From assembly GCF_030815985.1 (NCBI RefSeq), contig NZ_JAUSXM010000001.1:496001-560000 (forward strand): DNA of 64,000 nucleotides. The letters are read 5' to 3'. The notes under the pieces were generated by a model. It worked only from the letters and a program-made list of their open reading frames with translations. It was not told the DNA's origin and did not search any database. The position numbers and the translations under genes were made by a program. This DNA comes from Paenibacillus sp. W2I17 (GTDB lineage Bacteria > Bacillota > Bacilli > Paenibacillales > Paenibacillaceae). Position 1 is the first letter of the stretch. Each line of letters opens with the position of its first letter. Below, one piece after another: positions 18,032 through 27,147 of the stretch.

Positions 18032-18579
18032 TTAATGCCGCATCCAAGCTGCTTGCCGTATTGCTCGCAGTCCTTCTGCTCTATGTGTACCCAGCTGCTG
18101 AAACAGCCGATCGGCAGGACGATATAACACGTATGACGGCTGTTCAGAATGTAACACATTTTGTTGATGCTGTCCGAACGAAAGGATATATTTCACCTCG
18201 AATGTTGGCTGAGTTTGAGGAGCAACTGGCCCAGACGGGCAATGTGTATGAGGTATCGATGGAACATTTACATAAGAAATATGTACCTCACTATACAGAC
18301 CCGATGGACAATAACAGTTTTACCGGGACCTATGAGGTAGTGCAGGATGGATATTATGCAGCTCAGATTCGAGAAAGACTATTCCCCTCCTCAGGTGTTA
18401 TACCGGTTGATGATCCTGGCCGAAGATATACGTTGACCACAGGGGATTTTTTTACCGTGATGCTCCAAAATACAAATCGTACACCTTCCATGCTCATTCG
18501 TGAATGGTTGAGTGGTACGGCTCAGGCTTCAGCGGTATTTGTAACATACGGAGGTATGGTCCTAAATGAAGATTACTGA
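18028..18579 (+). CDS. Membrane-anchored protein of unknown function in the Tad-like locus
   Basis: The product (183 aa from the TTG at 18028) has an N-terminal hydrophobic segment and then a soluble domain with FVDAVRTKGYISPRMLAEF and a GDFFTVMLQN stretch. I do not recognise the family. The TTG at 18028 overlaps the previous stop and has AAGGAG 11 nt upstream, which I prefer to the TTG at 18007. Its place suggests a surface component of the same machine. Confidence 0.55.
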   Translation: MINAASKLLAVLLAVLLLYVYPAAETADRQDDITRMTAVQNVTHFVDAVRTKGYISPRMLAEFEEQLAQTGNVYEVSMEHLHKKYVPHYTDPMDNNSFTGTYEVVQDGYYAAQIRERLFPSSGVIPVDDPGRRYTLTTGDFFTVMLQNTNRTPSMLIREWLSGTAQASAVFVTYGGMVLNEDY

Positions 18580-19549
18580 GCTATCCATTGTATTTGTGCT
18601 GATCTTCTTCCCGCTCTTCTGGATCGTCTCACTCCATACCCAAGATGCCGAAGAAGCTCAATATCTTGGCCAACGATACAGATCTGCACTTCAAACTGCA
18701 GTCATGGATGCAGGTGCAGTCATGCATCAGAATGAGAAACAAAATGATGAAGCGGGTTATGATTCAACCAAGTTTGTTAAAGCGGACAAAGAGCTTGCCT
18801 TGTTAACATTTACTCAGACGATGGCTTTGAATATAGGGATTCAGGATGATCCCGCAGCTATTCGAAACATGTTTAATTACATTCCTGCCGTGGTTATTCT
18901 GGATTATGATGGCTATTATATGTTGTCCACAGAAACAGAGATGACGGGTAACCGTGAAGATTCTTTCAGGCAAGTGTGGAGCCCCAAGAAACCTTATACA
19001 TATTCAGATTCTAATGGTAACAGTATCAACTTTACACTGGATGACTACGTATATGCCTTTGACGCAAGCGCAGGGAGATGGATTGAGGGATTCCAAAAAG
19101 AACTGGCTTCAAGCACACAGATTCCTTTACTTCAGAATACCAGCGTATTTGAGCAAGTTAGACAAAGCCGGATTGTGACTACGGTGCAGGATGATCTGGC
19201 TGATGTGATTAACCGCCATAATGAGTTTGCCAGAAATAACGGTATTTGCTATACGTTTACGATGCCCCTGATTGCGCAGGAAGATTGGTACAACACCATT
19301 AACGATACAGGGATTATGGCCTTTATCCAAGGCATAGGTGTGGGTGACCAGAAGATTAACAATTATGCAATTGGTGGAGGCAGACTTGTGAAGAAAACGG
19401 CCATCGTAGGTGGGGTAGATCCTTTAACGGGTATCAGGTACTATTACCCCTCCACATGTGGTAATGGTTACCGTGCTGAAGAGGTGTTCACAGACGCAAG
19501 ACAAGCAGCTGCACAAGGCTATTTCGAATATAAATGCTCTAATCGTTAG
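18566..19549 (+). CDS. Large membrane-anchored surface protein closing the Tad-like locus
   Basis: The 327-aa product has an N-terminal membrane helix (about residues 7-24) and a large extracytoplasmic part. Tyrosine- and aspartate-rich stretches such as AVVILDYDGYYMLS are visible. I do not recognise the family. The ATG at 18566 has a GGAGGT site and overlaps the previous gene by 14 nt. It is the last gene on this strand before a 140-nt gap with no clear terminator. A tip or adhesin-like role is conceivable but not shown. Confidence 0.55.
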   Translation: MKITELSIVFVLIFFPLFWIVSLHTQDAEEAQYLGQRYRSALQTAVMDAGAVMHQNEKQNDEAGYDSTKFVKADKELALLTFTQTMALNIGIQDDPAAIRNMFNYIPAVVILDYDGYYMLSTETEMTGNREDSFRQVWSPKKPYTYSDSNGNSINFTLDDYVYAFDASAGRWIEGFQKELASSTQIPLLQNTSVFEQVRQSRIVTTVQDDLADVINRHNEFARNNGICYTFTMPLIAQEDWYNTINDTGIMAFIQGIGVGDQKINNYAIGGGRLVKKTAIVGGVDPLTGIRYYYPSTCGNGYRAEEVFTDARQAAAQGYFEYKCSNR

Positions 19550-19689
19550 GTTAGCCTGTATGACAAAATCATGTAAGAGGTTCCTGAACTGTTTACATTA
19601 CTTTCAGAAAAGACTGGACCTGTGCTAGAATAGGGTTTCGGAACAATATAACAAAAGTAATGTCTAATAGATAGGAGCAACCTCATCTT

Positions 19690-21240
19690 ATGAGTTTATT
19701 GTCAGTAGAGAACGTAAGTCACAATTTTGGAGATCGCACGTTATTTAAAAATGTATCGTTTCGTTTACTTGCCGGAGAGCGCGTAGGACTTGTTGGTGCC
19801 AATGGTGTGGGTAAATCCACATTAATGAACATCCTTACCGGTAAATTGCTTAAAGATAGTGGAAAAGTGGAATGGACACCTAAGGTCCGTTATGGATATC
19901 TGGATCAGCACACGAAGCTTACGCCAGGCAAAACCATTCGTGACGTGCTTAAGGATGCATTCCTTCCGTTGCTTGAATTGGAAAAAGAAATGATGAATAT
20001 TACGGACCAGATGGCAGATGCAGATCCAGATAAGCTGGAGCAGTTGCTGGAAGAGATGGGCGATATTCAGGAACAACTGGAACAGGGCGATTTTTATCTG
20101 ATTGACGTAAAAGTGGAAGAGATGGCCAATGGTCTTGGTTTATCCGCAATTGGTCTGGATCGAGATGTCGCAGCTCTAAGTGGTGGACAACGTACCAAGG
20201 TGCTTCTTGCCAAGCTTCTGCTCGAGAAACCTACAGCTCTTTTACTGGATGAGCCGACCAACTATCTGGATGTAGAGCACATTGAATGGCTGTCACGTTA
20301 CCTGAAGGACTACCCACACGCGTTTCTCTTAATCTCCCATGACACGGAATTCATGAATGAAGTCGTAAATGTCATTTATCATTTGGAATTTGCCAAATTA
20401 ACGAGATATGCAGCGAACTATAACAAGTTCCTCGAGATGGCTGATATGAATAAAGCCCAGCATATTGATGCATACGAGAAGCAGCAAGAGTACATCAAGA
20501 AGCAGGAAGATTTCATTCAGCGTAACAAGGCACGTGCTTCAACTTCAGGTCGAGCGAAGAGCCGGGAGAAACAGCTGGACAGAATTGAACGTATTGATCG
20601 TCCAGATGAAGCAGCTAAACCAACGTTCAAATTCAAGGATGCCCGTGCGAGCAGCAAAACGGTCTTTGAGGGCATTGATTTTGAAATTGGATATACGTAT
20701 CCTTTGCTGCCTAAGATGACAATGACAATTGAACGTGGTGAGAAAATTGCCATCGTAGGTTGTAATGGTGTGGGTAAATCGACGCTGTTGAAAACCATCC
20801 TGGGAAAAATATCTCCACTCAGTGGAAAGACTTTCTTGGGAGATTATCTCGAAACGGCCTATTTTGAGCAGGAAGTCCGTGCTGGAAATATCACGCCGAT
20901 TGAGGATGTCTGGAATGAGTTTTCACATTTGACCCAGAATGAGGTCCGGGGTCATCTGGCACGCTGCGGGTTGAAAAATGAGCACATTACCCGTCCGCTT
21001 AACATGCTGAGTGGTGGAGAGCAAGCCAAGGTTCGTTTATGCAAACTCTTGATGCGTGAAAGCAACTGGATTTTATTCGATGAGCCGACAAACCATCTCG
21101 ATGTCACAGCCAAAGCGGAGTTGCAGCGTGCTTTGCAAGAATTCAAGGGAACGGTGTTACTTGTATCTCATGAACCTGATTTCTACGAGGGTTGGGTTAC
21201 CAAAACATGGAATGTCGAAGAATGGTCTGAGAAAAACTAG
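19690..21240 (+). CDS. ABC-F family ATPase (YkpA/YbiT-like)
   Basis: The 516-aa product has two ABC domains in one chain and no membrane segment. The first Walker A is GANGVGKST with signature LSGGQRTK; the second is GCNGVGKST with signature LSGGEQAK. Both Walker B motifs carry DEPTN. A charged linker of about 80 residues lies between the domains, as in ABC-F proteins that act on the ribosome. The sequence looks closest to the YkpA/YbiT group rather than the antibiotic-resistance members. A possible weak promoter (TTTCAG, 18 nt, TAGAAT at 19626) precedes it. No clear terminator follows. Confidence 0.88.
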   Translation: MSLLSVENVSHNFGDRTLFKNVSFRLLAGERVGLVGANGVGKSTLMNILTGKLLKDSGKVEWTPKVRYGYLDQHTKLTPGKTIRDVLKDAFLPLLELEKEMMNITDQMADADPDKLEQLLEEMGDIQEQLEQGDFYLIDVKVEEMANGLGLSAIGLDRDVAALSGGQRTKVLLAKLLLEKPTALLLDEPTNYLDVEHIEWLSRYLKDYPHAFLLISHDTEFMNEVVNVIYHLEFAKLTRYAANYNKFLEMADMNKAQHIDAYEKQQEYIKKQEDFIQRNKARASTSGRAKSREKQLDRIERIDRPDEAAKPTFKFKDARASSKTVFEGIDFEIGYTYPLLPKMTMTIERGEKIAIVGCNGVGKSTLLKTILGKISPLSGKTFLGDYLETAYFEQEVRAGNITPIEDVWNEFSHLTQNEVRGHLARCGLKNEHITRPLNMLSGGEQAKVRLCKLLMRESNWILFDEPTNHLDVTAKAELQRALQEFKGTVLLVSHEPDFYEGWVTKTWNVEEWSEKN

Positions 21241-21272
21241 ACGATTCAAGACAATGTTTAACAGAAATGACG

Positions 21273-21301
21273 GTGACAAAAAAATCCGTCTATGGTAATA
21301 T
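21273..21301 (+). promoter_or_regulatory. Promoter of the thiamine operon
   Basis: GTGACA (21273-21278) and TAATAT (21296-21301) are separated by 17 nt and lie just upstream of the TPP aptamer. Confidence 0.5.
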
Positions 21302-21321
21302 AGGCTACAACTTCATATGAA

Positions 21322-21412
21322 CACTAGGGGGGCCGCACGATGCGGCTGAGATGGAAGAATGCGATTCTGGACCCTTTGCACCTGATCTGGATCATACCAG
21401 CGTAGGGAAGTG
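21322..21412 (+). promoter_or_regulatory. TPP riboswitch (THI box)
   Basis: The conserved blocks GCGGCTGAGAT and ACCTGATCTGGAT are present, followed by ATACCAGCGTAGGGAA. CACT at 21322-21325 pairs with AGTG at 21409-21412 as P1. The expression platform is the terminator at 21592-21620, about 180 nt downstream and just before tenI. Thiamine pyrophosphate binding would lower expression of the thiazole operon. Confidence 0.95.
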
Positions 21413-21591
21413 GCGAGCGCGTTTCAGTGAATGACGTGAGCAAACGGCAACTGAAAAGGATTTCAACCGTCTGCTTAACGAATTGAAACATGCAGTTGCG
21501 TGTATAACGTTATGGCTATAAGGTCTATAGCTTTATTGCACGAAATGAACTGTATGTATCAGTCAGTCATCTGGTCCTATAATTAATACGC

Positions 21592-21620
21592 AGCCACTCC
21601 CCTACGGGAGTGGCTTTTTT
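21592..21620 (+). terminator. Riboswitch-controlled terminator before tenI
   Basis: AGCCACTCCC pairs perfectly with GGGAGTGGCT over a 4-nt loop and a T run follows. The hairpin ends 32 nt before the tenI start, so it is the likely off-state of the TPP switch. Confidence 0.85.
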
Positions 21621-21651
21621 GTGTTTTCATAGCATTCACGCCTGGAAGGAG

Positions 21652-22314
21652 ATGAACAGTACGGTAATTTCTCATGAACATGTTCACGAATCATTTGAAT
21701 TGCATGTTGTATCTACGGGTACGGGGGATCAAGGATCTTTTGTAAAAGCTGCAAAGGACGTTTGGCCATGGGTGAACTACATCCATATACGAGAGAAACA
21801 ACTCTCATGGCAAGACAAGATCGGTTGGGCTGAAAGTCTGCGTAGCGTTGGCGTTCCATCTTGTCGCATCGTTATCAATGGTTCAGAACTGCCACCACAG
21901 AATGACATCTATGGCGGTGTACATTGGGGGCAAGATGCGATACGTAACTATAACCCTGCTGTTAGAAGCAATGTGCAGCGACTTCGTCTGGGTGTATCTG
22001 TTCATTCAATCGATGAGGCAAAAATCGCTGAAGAACGGGGAGCCGATTACCTTTTCTTCGGGCATGTCTACTCAACCAACAGTAAGCCTGATCTTGAACC
22101 AAGAGGATTATATGCTCTGGCTGAAGTGTGCTCTGGTGTCTCCATTCCTGTCATTGCGATCGGGGGCATTGAGCCGGGAAACATTCATGCGATTCGCTCC
22201 GCAGGCGCACAGGGAGCCGCTGTGATCTCGAATGTATGGGCGAGCGATTCCCCGGATCGGTCGGCTGCATTATTAAGGCAGGCTATCGTTGCTACAAAAA
22301 GTCTGAGCCGCTGA
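21652..22314 (+). CDS. tenI: Thiazole tautomerase TenI
   Basis: TenI converts the ThiG product to the aromatic thiazole carboxylate tautomer. The ThiE/TenI barrel is clear: YIHIREKQLS, GVSVHS, DYLFFGHVYST, and IPVIAIGGIEPGN. The FGHV histidine context and the gene order tenI-thiO-thiS-thiG-thiF match Bacillus TenI rather than ThiE. The ATG at 21652 has AAGGAG directly adjoining it, which is too close for a good start, so initiation may be at a nearby non-standard codon. This is the first gene after the riboswitch terminator. Confidence 0.82.
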   Translation: MNSTVISHEHVHESFELHVVSTGTGDQGSFVKAAKDVWPWVNYIHIREKQLSWQDKIGWAESLRSVGVPSCRIVINGSELPPQNDIYGGVHWGQDAIRNYNPAVRSNVQRLRLGVSVHSIDEAKIAEERGADYLFFGHVYSTNSKPDLEPRGLYALAEVCSGVSIPVIAIGGIEPGNIHAIRSAGAQGAAVISNVWASDSPDRSAALLRQAIVATKSLSR

Positions 22315-22331
22315 ATCAAGGAGATGAGAGG

Positions 22332-23504
22332 ATGAAAAAAATCATTACTGATAGACCGGATAAGATTCATGCAGAAACGATTATTGTAGGCGGAGGCGTT
22401 GTTGGATGTGCCATTGCGTATGAGCTTGCTTCCCTTGGACAGGATGTACTGTTGGTAGAGCGTTCGGCGATTGCAGGAGGCACTTCTTGCGCAGCGGCTG
22501 GAATGCTGGCGGCAGATAGTGAGGATTTTGCTCATCCTTTGATGGCTAAGCTCGCCAGGCAGAGCAGGCAGTTACTTCATGAGCAAAAGGTACTAATGGC
22601 TACACTCAGCAAGGTAGAGGTTGGTCTGCAACGCCAGGGATTCCTAACTCCTTTTCGTTCATACAGTGAATTAAGTAGTTATAAGGACAATCGGAAGTCT
22701 GCTTTGTCTGCTTCTGCTGATGAGGTGTGGTGGGATAGTTCCGTTGTACAACATGAGGCATCATGGCTTAACAGAGATACGTATGGAGCCTATTACAGAC
22801 CTTACGAGAGTGAAATTCTTCCAGTCCGTCTAACGAAGGCATATGCTGAATCCGCTCAAGCATTGGGAGCACGGGTTATGGAGGACATACAGGATATACG
22901 TGTGCAAGCAAACGAACACGGCGTGCAGGGGATCACCACATCGATCGGTGAGATGAAATGCAAACATGTCATTATAGCGGCTGGATTACAGAGTGAAGAG
23001 TTGATGAGACATGTAAATCTGAGCTTGCCTGTGTGGTCGGTAAAAGGTGAAATAGCCGCCGTTCAGTTCTCAGATGAACATGCAGGGTACAGACCTGACA
23101 GAACGGTGTATGCAGAGGATATCTATATTGTTCCCAAAGCCAATGGCGAAGTTTGGCTCGGGGCAACCAGTTTGCCAGGCAGAACGGATCTGAACGTTTC
23201 TGTAAAGGGTGTTCAGAAGCTGCTAACAGCGGCTACCCACTGGGTGCCTGGGATGAAAGAAGCACAATTTATACGAGCGTGGGCAGGCGTAAGACCGGCA
23301 ACTCCAGATGGACTGCCTTATATAGGTGCTTGCAAGAGTATACCGGGCCTGTTCGCCGCCTTTGGACATTACCGCAACGGTATCTTGCTTAGTGCGATAA
23401 CAAGCAGGCTTATCGCTGAGTTGCTCGCTGGCAAAAGCTCAGAAGAACTCGGAATTGAGGCGCTGAGCCCTGAGCGATTGAACAGAAAGGGAGTGGTGCA
23501 GTGA
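22332..23504 (+). CDS. thiO: Glycine oxidase ThiO
   Basis: ThiO is an FAD enzyme that oxidises glycine to the imine used for thiazole formation. The N-terminal dinucleotide fold is IIVGGGVVGCAIAYEL, followed by LLVERSAIAGGTSCAAAGML. The C-terminal RAWAGVRPATPDGLPYIG and GHYRNGILL stretches are typical of the DAO family. I chose the ATG at 22332 with AAGGAG spaced by 8 nt; the frame is open further upstream inside tenI. The last 4 nt overlap thiS. Confidence 0.92.
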   Translation: MKKIITDRPDKIHAETIIVGGGVVGCAIAYELASLGQDVLLVERSAIAGGTSCAAAGMLAADSEDFAHPLMAKLARQSRQLLHEQKVLMATLSKVEVGLQRQGFLTPFRSYSELSSYKDNRKSALSASADEVWWDSSVVQHEASWLNRDTYGAYYRPYESEILPVRLTKAYAESAQALGARVMEDIQDIRVQANEHGVQGITTSIGEMKCKHVIIAAGLQSEELMRHVNLSLPVWSVKGEIAAVQFSDEHAGYRPDRTVYAEDIYIVPKANGEVWLGATSLPGRTDLNVSVKGVQKLLTAATHWVPGMKEAQFIRAWAGVRPATPDGLPYIGACKSIPGLFAAFGHYRNGILLSAITSRLIAELLAGKSSEELGIEALSPERLNRKGVVQ

Positions 23505-23704
23505 ATATCATCGTTAATGGTCAACGGATGGAGATTGAAGACAGATTGAATCGTGTGGATAAATTGCTCCAATCTTTTGACCTGCAAGTCAAGACTGTAG
23601 TTGTTGAGCTGAACAAGCATATCTTAACGCGTGAGTATCATGAGTCAACGGCATTAAGAGAAGGCGATCGAATTGAGATTGTACATTTTGTAGGAGGCGG
23701 TTGA
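23501..23704 (+). CDS. thiS: Sulfur carrier protein ThiS
   Basis: ThiS carries sulfur as a C-terminal thiocarboxylate. The 67-aa ubiquitin-like product begins [11 protein letters not shown] and ends in GG, the residues adenylated by ThiF. The GTG start overlaps the thiO stop (GTGCAGTGA), and the stop overlaps the thiG start, so translation is coupled. Confidence 0.93.
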   Translation: MNIIVNGQRMEIEDRLNRVDKLLQSFDLQVKTVVVELNKHILTREYHESTALREGDRIEIVHFVGGG

Positions 23705-24474
23705 TGATGTTGAACATTGGTAAATATACGTTTGAGTCCAGATTGTTGCTCGGAACAGGCAAGTTTACGGATCTGGAAGTGCAAAGTCAGGCTGTGGAAG
23801 CATCTGAAACGGAAGTTTTAACCTTTGCTGTTCGTCGTCTGAATCTGGAGGAACGTAATCAGAAGCATTTCCTGGATACGTTGGATTTGGACAAATACAC
23901 ACTTCTTCCGAATACGGCGGGGGCTTCCACTGCGGAAGAGGCGGTGCGGATTGCCGAGCTTTCACGGGCTTCAGGACTTTGTGATATGATAAAAGTCGAA
24001 GTCATTGGAGATGGAATGACGTTGCTCCCAGATCCGATTGAAACGTACAAGGCTTGCGAAATTTTGCTTGAAAAGGGCTTCACAGTATTGCCTTATATTT
24101 CAGATGATGTCATTCTGGCCAAAAGGCTACAATTGCTTGGCGTACATGCTGTAATGCCTGGCGCTTCTCCCATCGGAGCTGGCAGAGGCATCATCAATCC
24201 CTATAACCTTGAGATCATCATTGAGCAGGCTGTTGTACCTGTAATTGTGGATGCAGGATTACGCTCCCCAAAAGATGCTGCTTATGCGATGGAACTTGGT
24301 GCCGATGGCGTGTTGTTAAATACAGCCGTATCCGGATCAGGGGATCCAGTGAGCATGGCTAAAGCGATGCGATTGGGGGTAGAAGCGGGTAGATTGGCAT
24401 ATGAGGCAGGCATGATTCCCGTAAAGCGTTATGCAGCAGCCAGTAGTCCGGTGGAAGGAATGGTTCATACATGA
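23704..24474 (+). CDS. thiG: Thiazole synthase ThiG
   Basis: ThiG condenses deoxyxylulose phosphate, dehydroglycine and ThiS-bound sulfur into the thiazole phosphate. The TIM barrel has LLLGTGKF near the N-terminus, [16 protein letters not shown], the KVEVIGD stretch with the Schiff-base lysine, [13 protein letters not shown] and IVDAGL near the phosphate site. The ATG at 23704 lies 6 nt after a GGAGG site. The 256-aa length is normal. Confidence 0.94.
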   Translation: MMLNIGKYTFESRLLLGTGKFTDLEVQSQAVEASETEVLTFAVRRLNLEERNQKHFLDTLDLDKYTLLPNTAGASTAEEAVRIAELSRASGLCDMIKVEVIGDGMTLLPDPIETYKACEILLEKGFTVLPYISDDVILAKRLQLLGVHAVMPGASPIGAGRGIINPYNLEIIIEQAVVPVIVDAGLRSPKDAAYAMELGADGVLLNTAVSGSGDPVSMAKAMRLGVEAGRLAYEAGMIPVKRYAAASSPVEGMVHT

Positions 24475-25522
24475 CAGATCAATTAACATCCTCAGACAAC
24501 AGGCCGATCGTTATTCCAGACAGGAACGTTACGCGCCACTTGGCAAGGAAGGCCAGGCCAGATTAAAGGGCAGCAGAGTTTTAATTGTAGGCGCTGGTGC
24601 ACTCGGAACAGGAATTGCAGAAACGTTAGTTCGTTCAGGAGTCGGACACTTAACAATTGTGGATCGTGATTATGTGGAGTGGAGTAACCTGCAGCGACAG
24701 CAATTATATGTAGAACAGGACGCGCTTGAGCGGATGCCGAAGGCGATGGCAGCGGAAAAACGTTTATCTGCCATTAATTCCACGGTTCATGTGGAAGGGA
24801 AAGTGTTGGACGTCAGAGTAGATGAGTTGGAAGAACTCGTTCAGCATACAGACTTGATCATGGATGCAACGGATAATTTTGATACCCGACTACTTATTAA
24901 CGATATCGCACAGAAACACCGTATTCCCTGGATTTATGGTGGATGCGTAGGTAGTTACGGCATCACTTATACGTTTATGCCTGGAGAAACGCCATGTTTA
25001 AATTGTTTGCTGGGTGAAGTTCCTCTGGGTGGAGATACCTGTGATACGTCTGGCATCATACCTCAAGCGGTACAGATGGTAACGGCAAATCAGACAGCAG
25101 AAGCGATGAAGTTACTTAGCGGCAATGCAAATGCATTGAGACGTAAGTTATTGTCATTTGACGTGTGGAGGAACGAATACATATCCATCAATGTGGATGG
25201 TGCGAAAAAGCAAGACTGTCCTTCCTGTGGTACTTCGGCAACGTATCCATATCTTTCTGCGTCCAATCTGGAGAAAACCGATGTGTTGTGTGGCAGGGAC
25301 ACCGTTCAGATCCGGCCTGCACGGCTTATGAATCTGGATCTTCAACATACGGCGGAACGTCTGGATAGACTTCAAGAAGGAAAAGTGGAATCCAATCCGT
25401 TTCTGGTTTCTTTTACAACAGGAGTCCATAGAATGGTCATTTTCCAAGATGGACGTGTCCTTGTACACGGAACAAAAGACACAGCTGAAGCACGTACGCT
25501 CGTTCATCGCTACTTTGGTTAA
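24431..25522 (+). CDS. thiF: ThiF/MoeB-type ThiS adenylyltransferase; start disturbed
   Basis: ThiF adenylates the ThiS C-terminus. The E1-like fold is clear: [41 protein letters not shown] and DATDNFDTR. Two zinc CxxC pairs follow, CLNC and CPSC. The C-terminal part is the MoeB/ThiF-type tail, not a rhodanese domain. The start is odd. The only in-frame ATG (24431) lies inside thiG without a ribosome site. The ATG that overlaps the thiG stop (24471, preceded by GGAAGGA) is in another frame and ends at a stop after about 32 codons. One missing base near 24495-24505 would join that start to DRYSRQ. I list the open frame. Confidence 0.85.
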   Translation: MQQPVVRWKEWFIHDRSINILRQQADRYSRQERYAPLGKEGQARLKGSRVLIVGAGALGTGIAETLVRSGVGHLTIVDRDYVEWSNLQRQQLYVEQDALERMPKAMAAEKRLSAINSTVHVEGKVLDVRVDELEELVQHTDLIMDATDNFDTRLLINDIAQKHRIPWIYGGCVGSYGITYTFMPGETPCLNCLLGEVPLGGDTCDTSGIIPQAVQMVTANQTAEAMKLLSGNANALRRKLLSFDVWRNEYISINVDGAKKQDCPSCGTSATYPYLSASNLEKTDVLCGRDTVQIRPARLMNLDLQHTAERLDRLQEGKVESNPFLVSFTTGVHRMVIFQDGRVLVHGTKDTAEARTLVHRYFG

Positions 25523-25536
25523 AGCAAGAAAGAAAC

Positions 25537-25568
25537 AAAGTCTGTTCCCTTGAGGGAATGGACTTTTT
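25537..25568 (+). terminator. Terminator of the thiamine operon
   Basis: AAAGTC and TTCCC pair with GGGAA and GACTTT around a TTGA loop, and T residues follow. Confidence 0.82.
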
Positions 25569-25641
25569 CATTTTACGGCATGCTATCTGTACCAACCATT
25601 GCTGCGAGCAGTGGGGATAGAGACAGGCCGGGTGAAAAAGA

Positions 25642-26346
25642 GTGAAAACAGCCATTTTGCTGATTGGAGCAGGAGAGCAGGTCAGCCTTATTCAGGATGT
25701 TTTATGTAGCGAAGGGTATGAGGTGAAACGAATGGAGTGGTCCGAACTAAACCAATCCGTCGAGCCTTCGTTGCTGCATATTAACCTAATCATCCTGGTA
25801 GACCGGGAAGAGGGGAAGAAGAATTGTGGTCAGGATCGAAAATTAGAGTTAAAACGATGGATAGATAAAGGTCAGGTTATACCTCTACTGGTTATTACTT
25901 CAAATGCATCTCCTCAGTTCATCGTGGAATGGCTGGATTACGGAGCTAATGACGTGATGGAGGAACCTATCCACTTGACCGTGATGCTTGCCAGAATACG
26001 AAATTTATTGCGTGTTTTTGCGAATGCAACACCAGAGGGTGAGGAAGTAATTGTAGTTCATGATCTTAAAGTAAATTTGCGTTCAAGACGGGTAAATCGT
26101 GCGGGTGAATACCTGACATTAACGCCAAAAGAGTACGAATTGCTGGAATTCTTGGCCCTGCATGTGAATGAAGCATGTACCCGGAGTGATATTTTGCGGG
26201 AAGTATGGGGATATGAGTATGCGATGGATACCAACGTTGTGGATGTGTATATCAAACATCTGAGGGTTAAGGTGGATAAGGGAAGAAGTGTGAAACTGAT
26301 TCATACTGTGCGTGGGATCGGTTATATGCTGCATGATAAAAATTAG
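25642..26346 (+). CDS. OmpR-family response regulator with degenerate receiver
   Basis: The C-terminal half (about residues 135-232) is a normal winged helix (TLTPKEYELLEFL, VWGYEYAMDTNVVDVYIKHLRVK, HTVRGIGYM). The N-terminal receiver-like half has lost the key residues. The acidic pair is replaced by GA in LLIGAGE, the phospho-acceptor position reads V in LIILVDRE, and the conserved lysine is E in VMEEPIH. It is probably not controlled by phosphorylation. No kinase is nearby. The start is a GTG at 25642 with GGTGA upstream. The target genes are unknown. Confidence 0.8.
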   Translation: MKTAILLIGAGEQVSLIQDVLCSEGYEVKRMEWSELNQSVEPSLLHINLIILVDREEGKKNCGQDRKLELKRWIDKGQVIPLLVITSNASPQFIVEWLDYGANDVMEEPIHLTVMLARIRNLLRVFANATPEGEEVIVVHDLKVNLRSRRVNRAGEYLTLTPKEYELLEFLALHVNEACTRSDILREVWGYEYAMDTNVVDVYIKHLRVKVDKGRSVKLIHTVRGIGYMLHDKN

Positions 26347-26400
26347 ATTACGAAGTTAGTTCCAAGAATCACCAGTTTAGAGTGTGGCAAAAAGAGGGTA

Positions 26401-26431
26401 AAAATAAAAGACCGGATAGTAACCTCCGGTC
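26401..26431 (-). terminator. Terminator of the NlpC/P60 gene
   Basis: On the minus strand GACCGG pairs with CCGGTC and a run of T with one A follows. It lies 26 nt past the stop. Confidence 0.75.
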
Positions 26432-26456
26432 CTTACTGATTAGCTATGATGTGATT

Positions 26457-26957
26457 CTAAAGTACACGACGAGCTTTAACATACGTTCTCTTCCAAGTAC
26501 CAGAGTCCAGATTAGAGAGGGTTACGCCTGGAGATCCATACGTATGCAGAATCTTACCATTTCCCGCATAAACGCCTACATGAGTGACATTGGAACCGGT
26601 AGAACGGCTACCACTGGAGAAGAATACCAGATCTCCAACACGCAGATTAGCTTTAGACACAGCTTTACCTTCTTTGGATTGTTTCACGGAAGTGCGCGGC
26701 AAATCTACACCATACTTTTTGAAAATATATTTCATAAAAGAAGAGCAGTCAAAAACCTTGGTTGTTGAAGTTGAAGCACCAAATTTATATGGAGTTCCAG
26801 TGAATTTTTTGCCATAATTAACAATTTGTTGACCTGTGGATACAGAAGCAGTTGCTGCCTGTGCAACAGGTGCGTTAGTCATTAGTACAGCTCCAAAACC
26901 TAGTGTAGCGCACAACCCGACGGTTACGGCCTTTTGGACAAAGATGTTTGTTTTCAT
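26457..26957 (-). CDS. Secreted NlpC/P60 cell-wall endopeptidase
   Basis: The enzyme is expected to cleave the stem peptide of peptidoglycan outside the cell. Residues 1-36 form a signal peptide ending in APVAQAA. The NlpC/P60 domain has the catalytic cysteine 71 in VFDCSSF, PRTSVKQ, VGDLVFFS and the histidine in THVGVYAGNGKILH. There is no separate binding domain, so it is a minimal 166-aa hydrolase. The ATG at 26957 is fixed by a GGAGGT site. Confidence 0.92.
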   Translation of the reverse strand: MKTNIFVQKAVTVGLCATLGFGAVLMTNAPVAQAATASVSTGQQIVNYGKKFTGTPYKFGASTSTTKVFDCSSFMKYIFKKYGVDLPRTSVKQSKEGKAVSKANLRVGDLVFFSSGSRSTGSNVTHVGVYAGNGKILHTYGSPGVTLSNLDSGTWKRTYVKARRVL

Positions 26958-27147
26958 GTTAGTTAGTACCTCCAAAATTCGTTTTCGTTAAGTTGCTAGA
27001 GCGAGTATAACAGCTTTGTAACAGCCTAGAAATTGGATAGGGGAGAGTAATCCCTTGCGCCACAATGGTTTGGGTATGTTTATTAAAATATGATTAAAAA
27101 TGTCAAAAAATTAATCATTGACGGATGAAGAATAATAATGAAACAAC

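Noticed and set aside
26382..26768. A 128-codon plus-strand open frame opposite the NlpC/P60 gene
   Set aside because: It lies across the terminator and antisense to a gene with clear motifs and a signal peptide.
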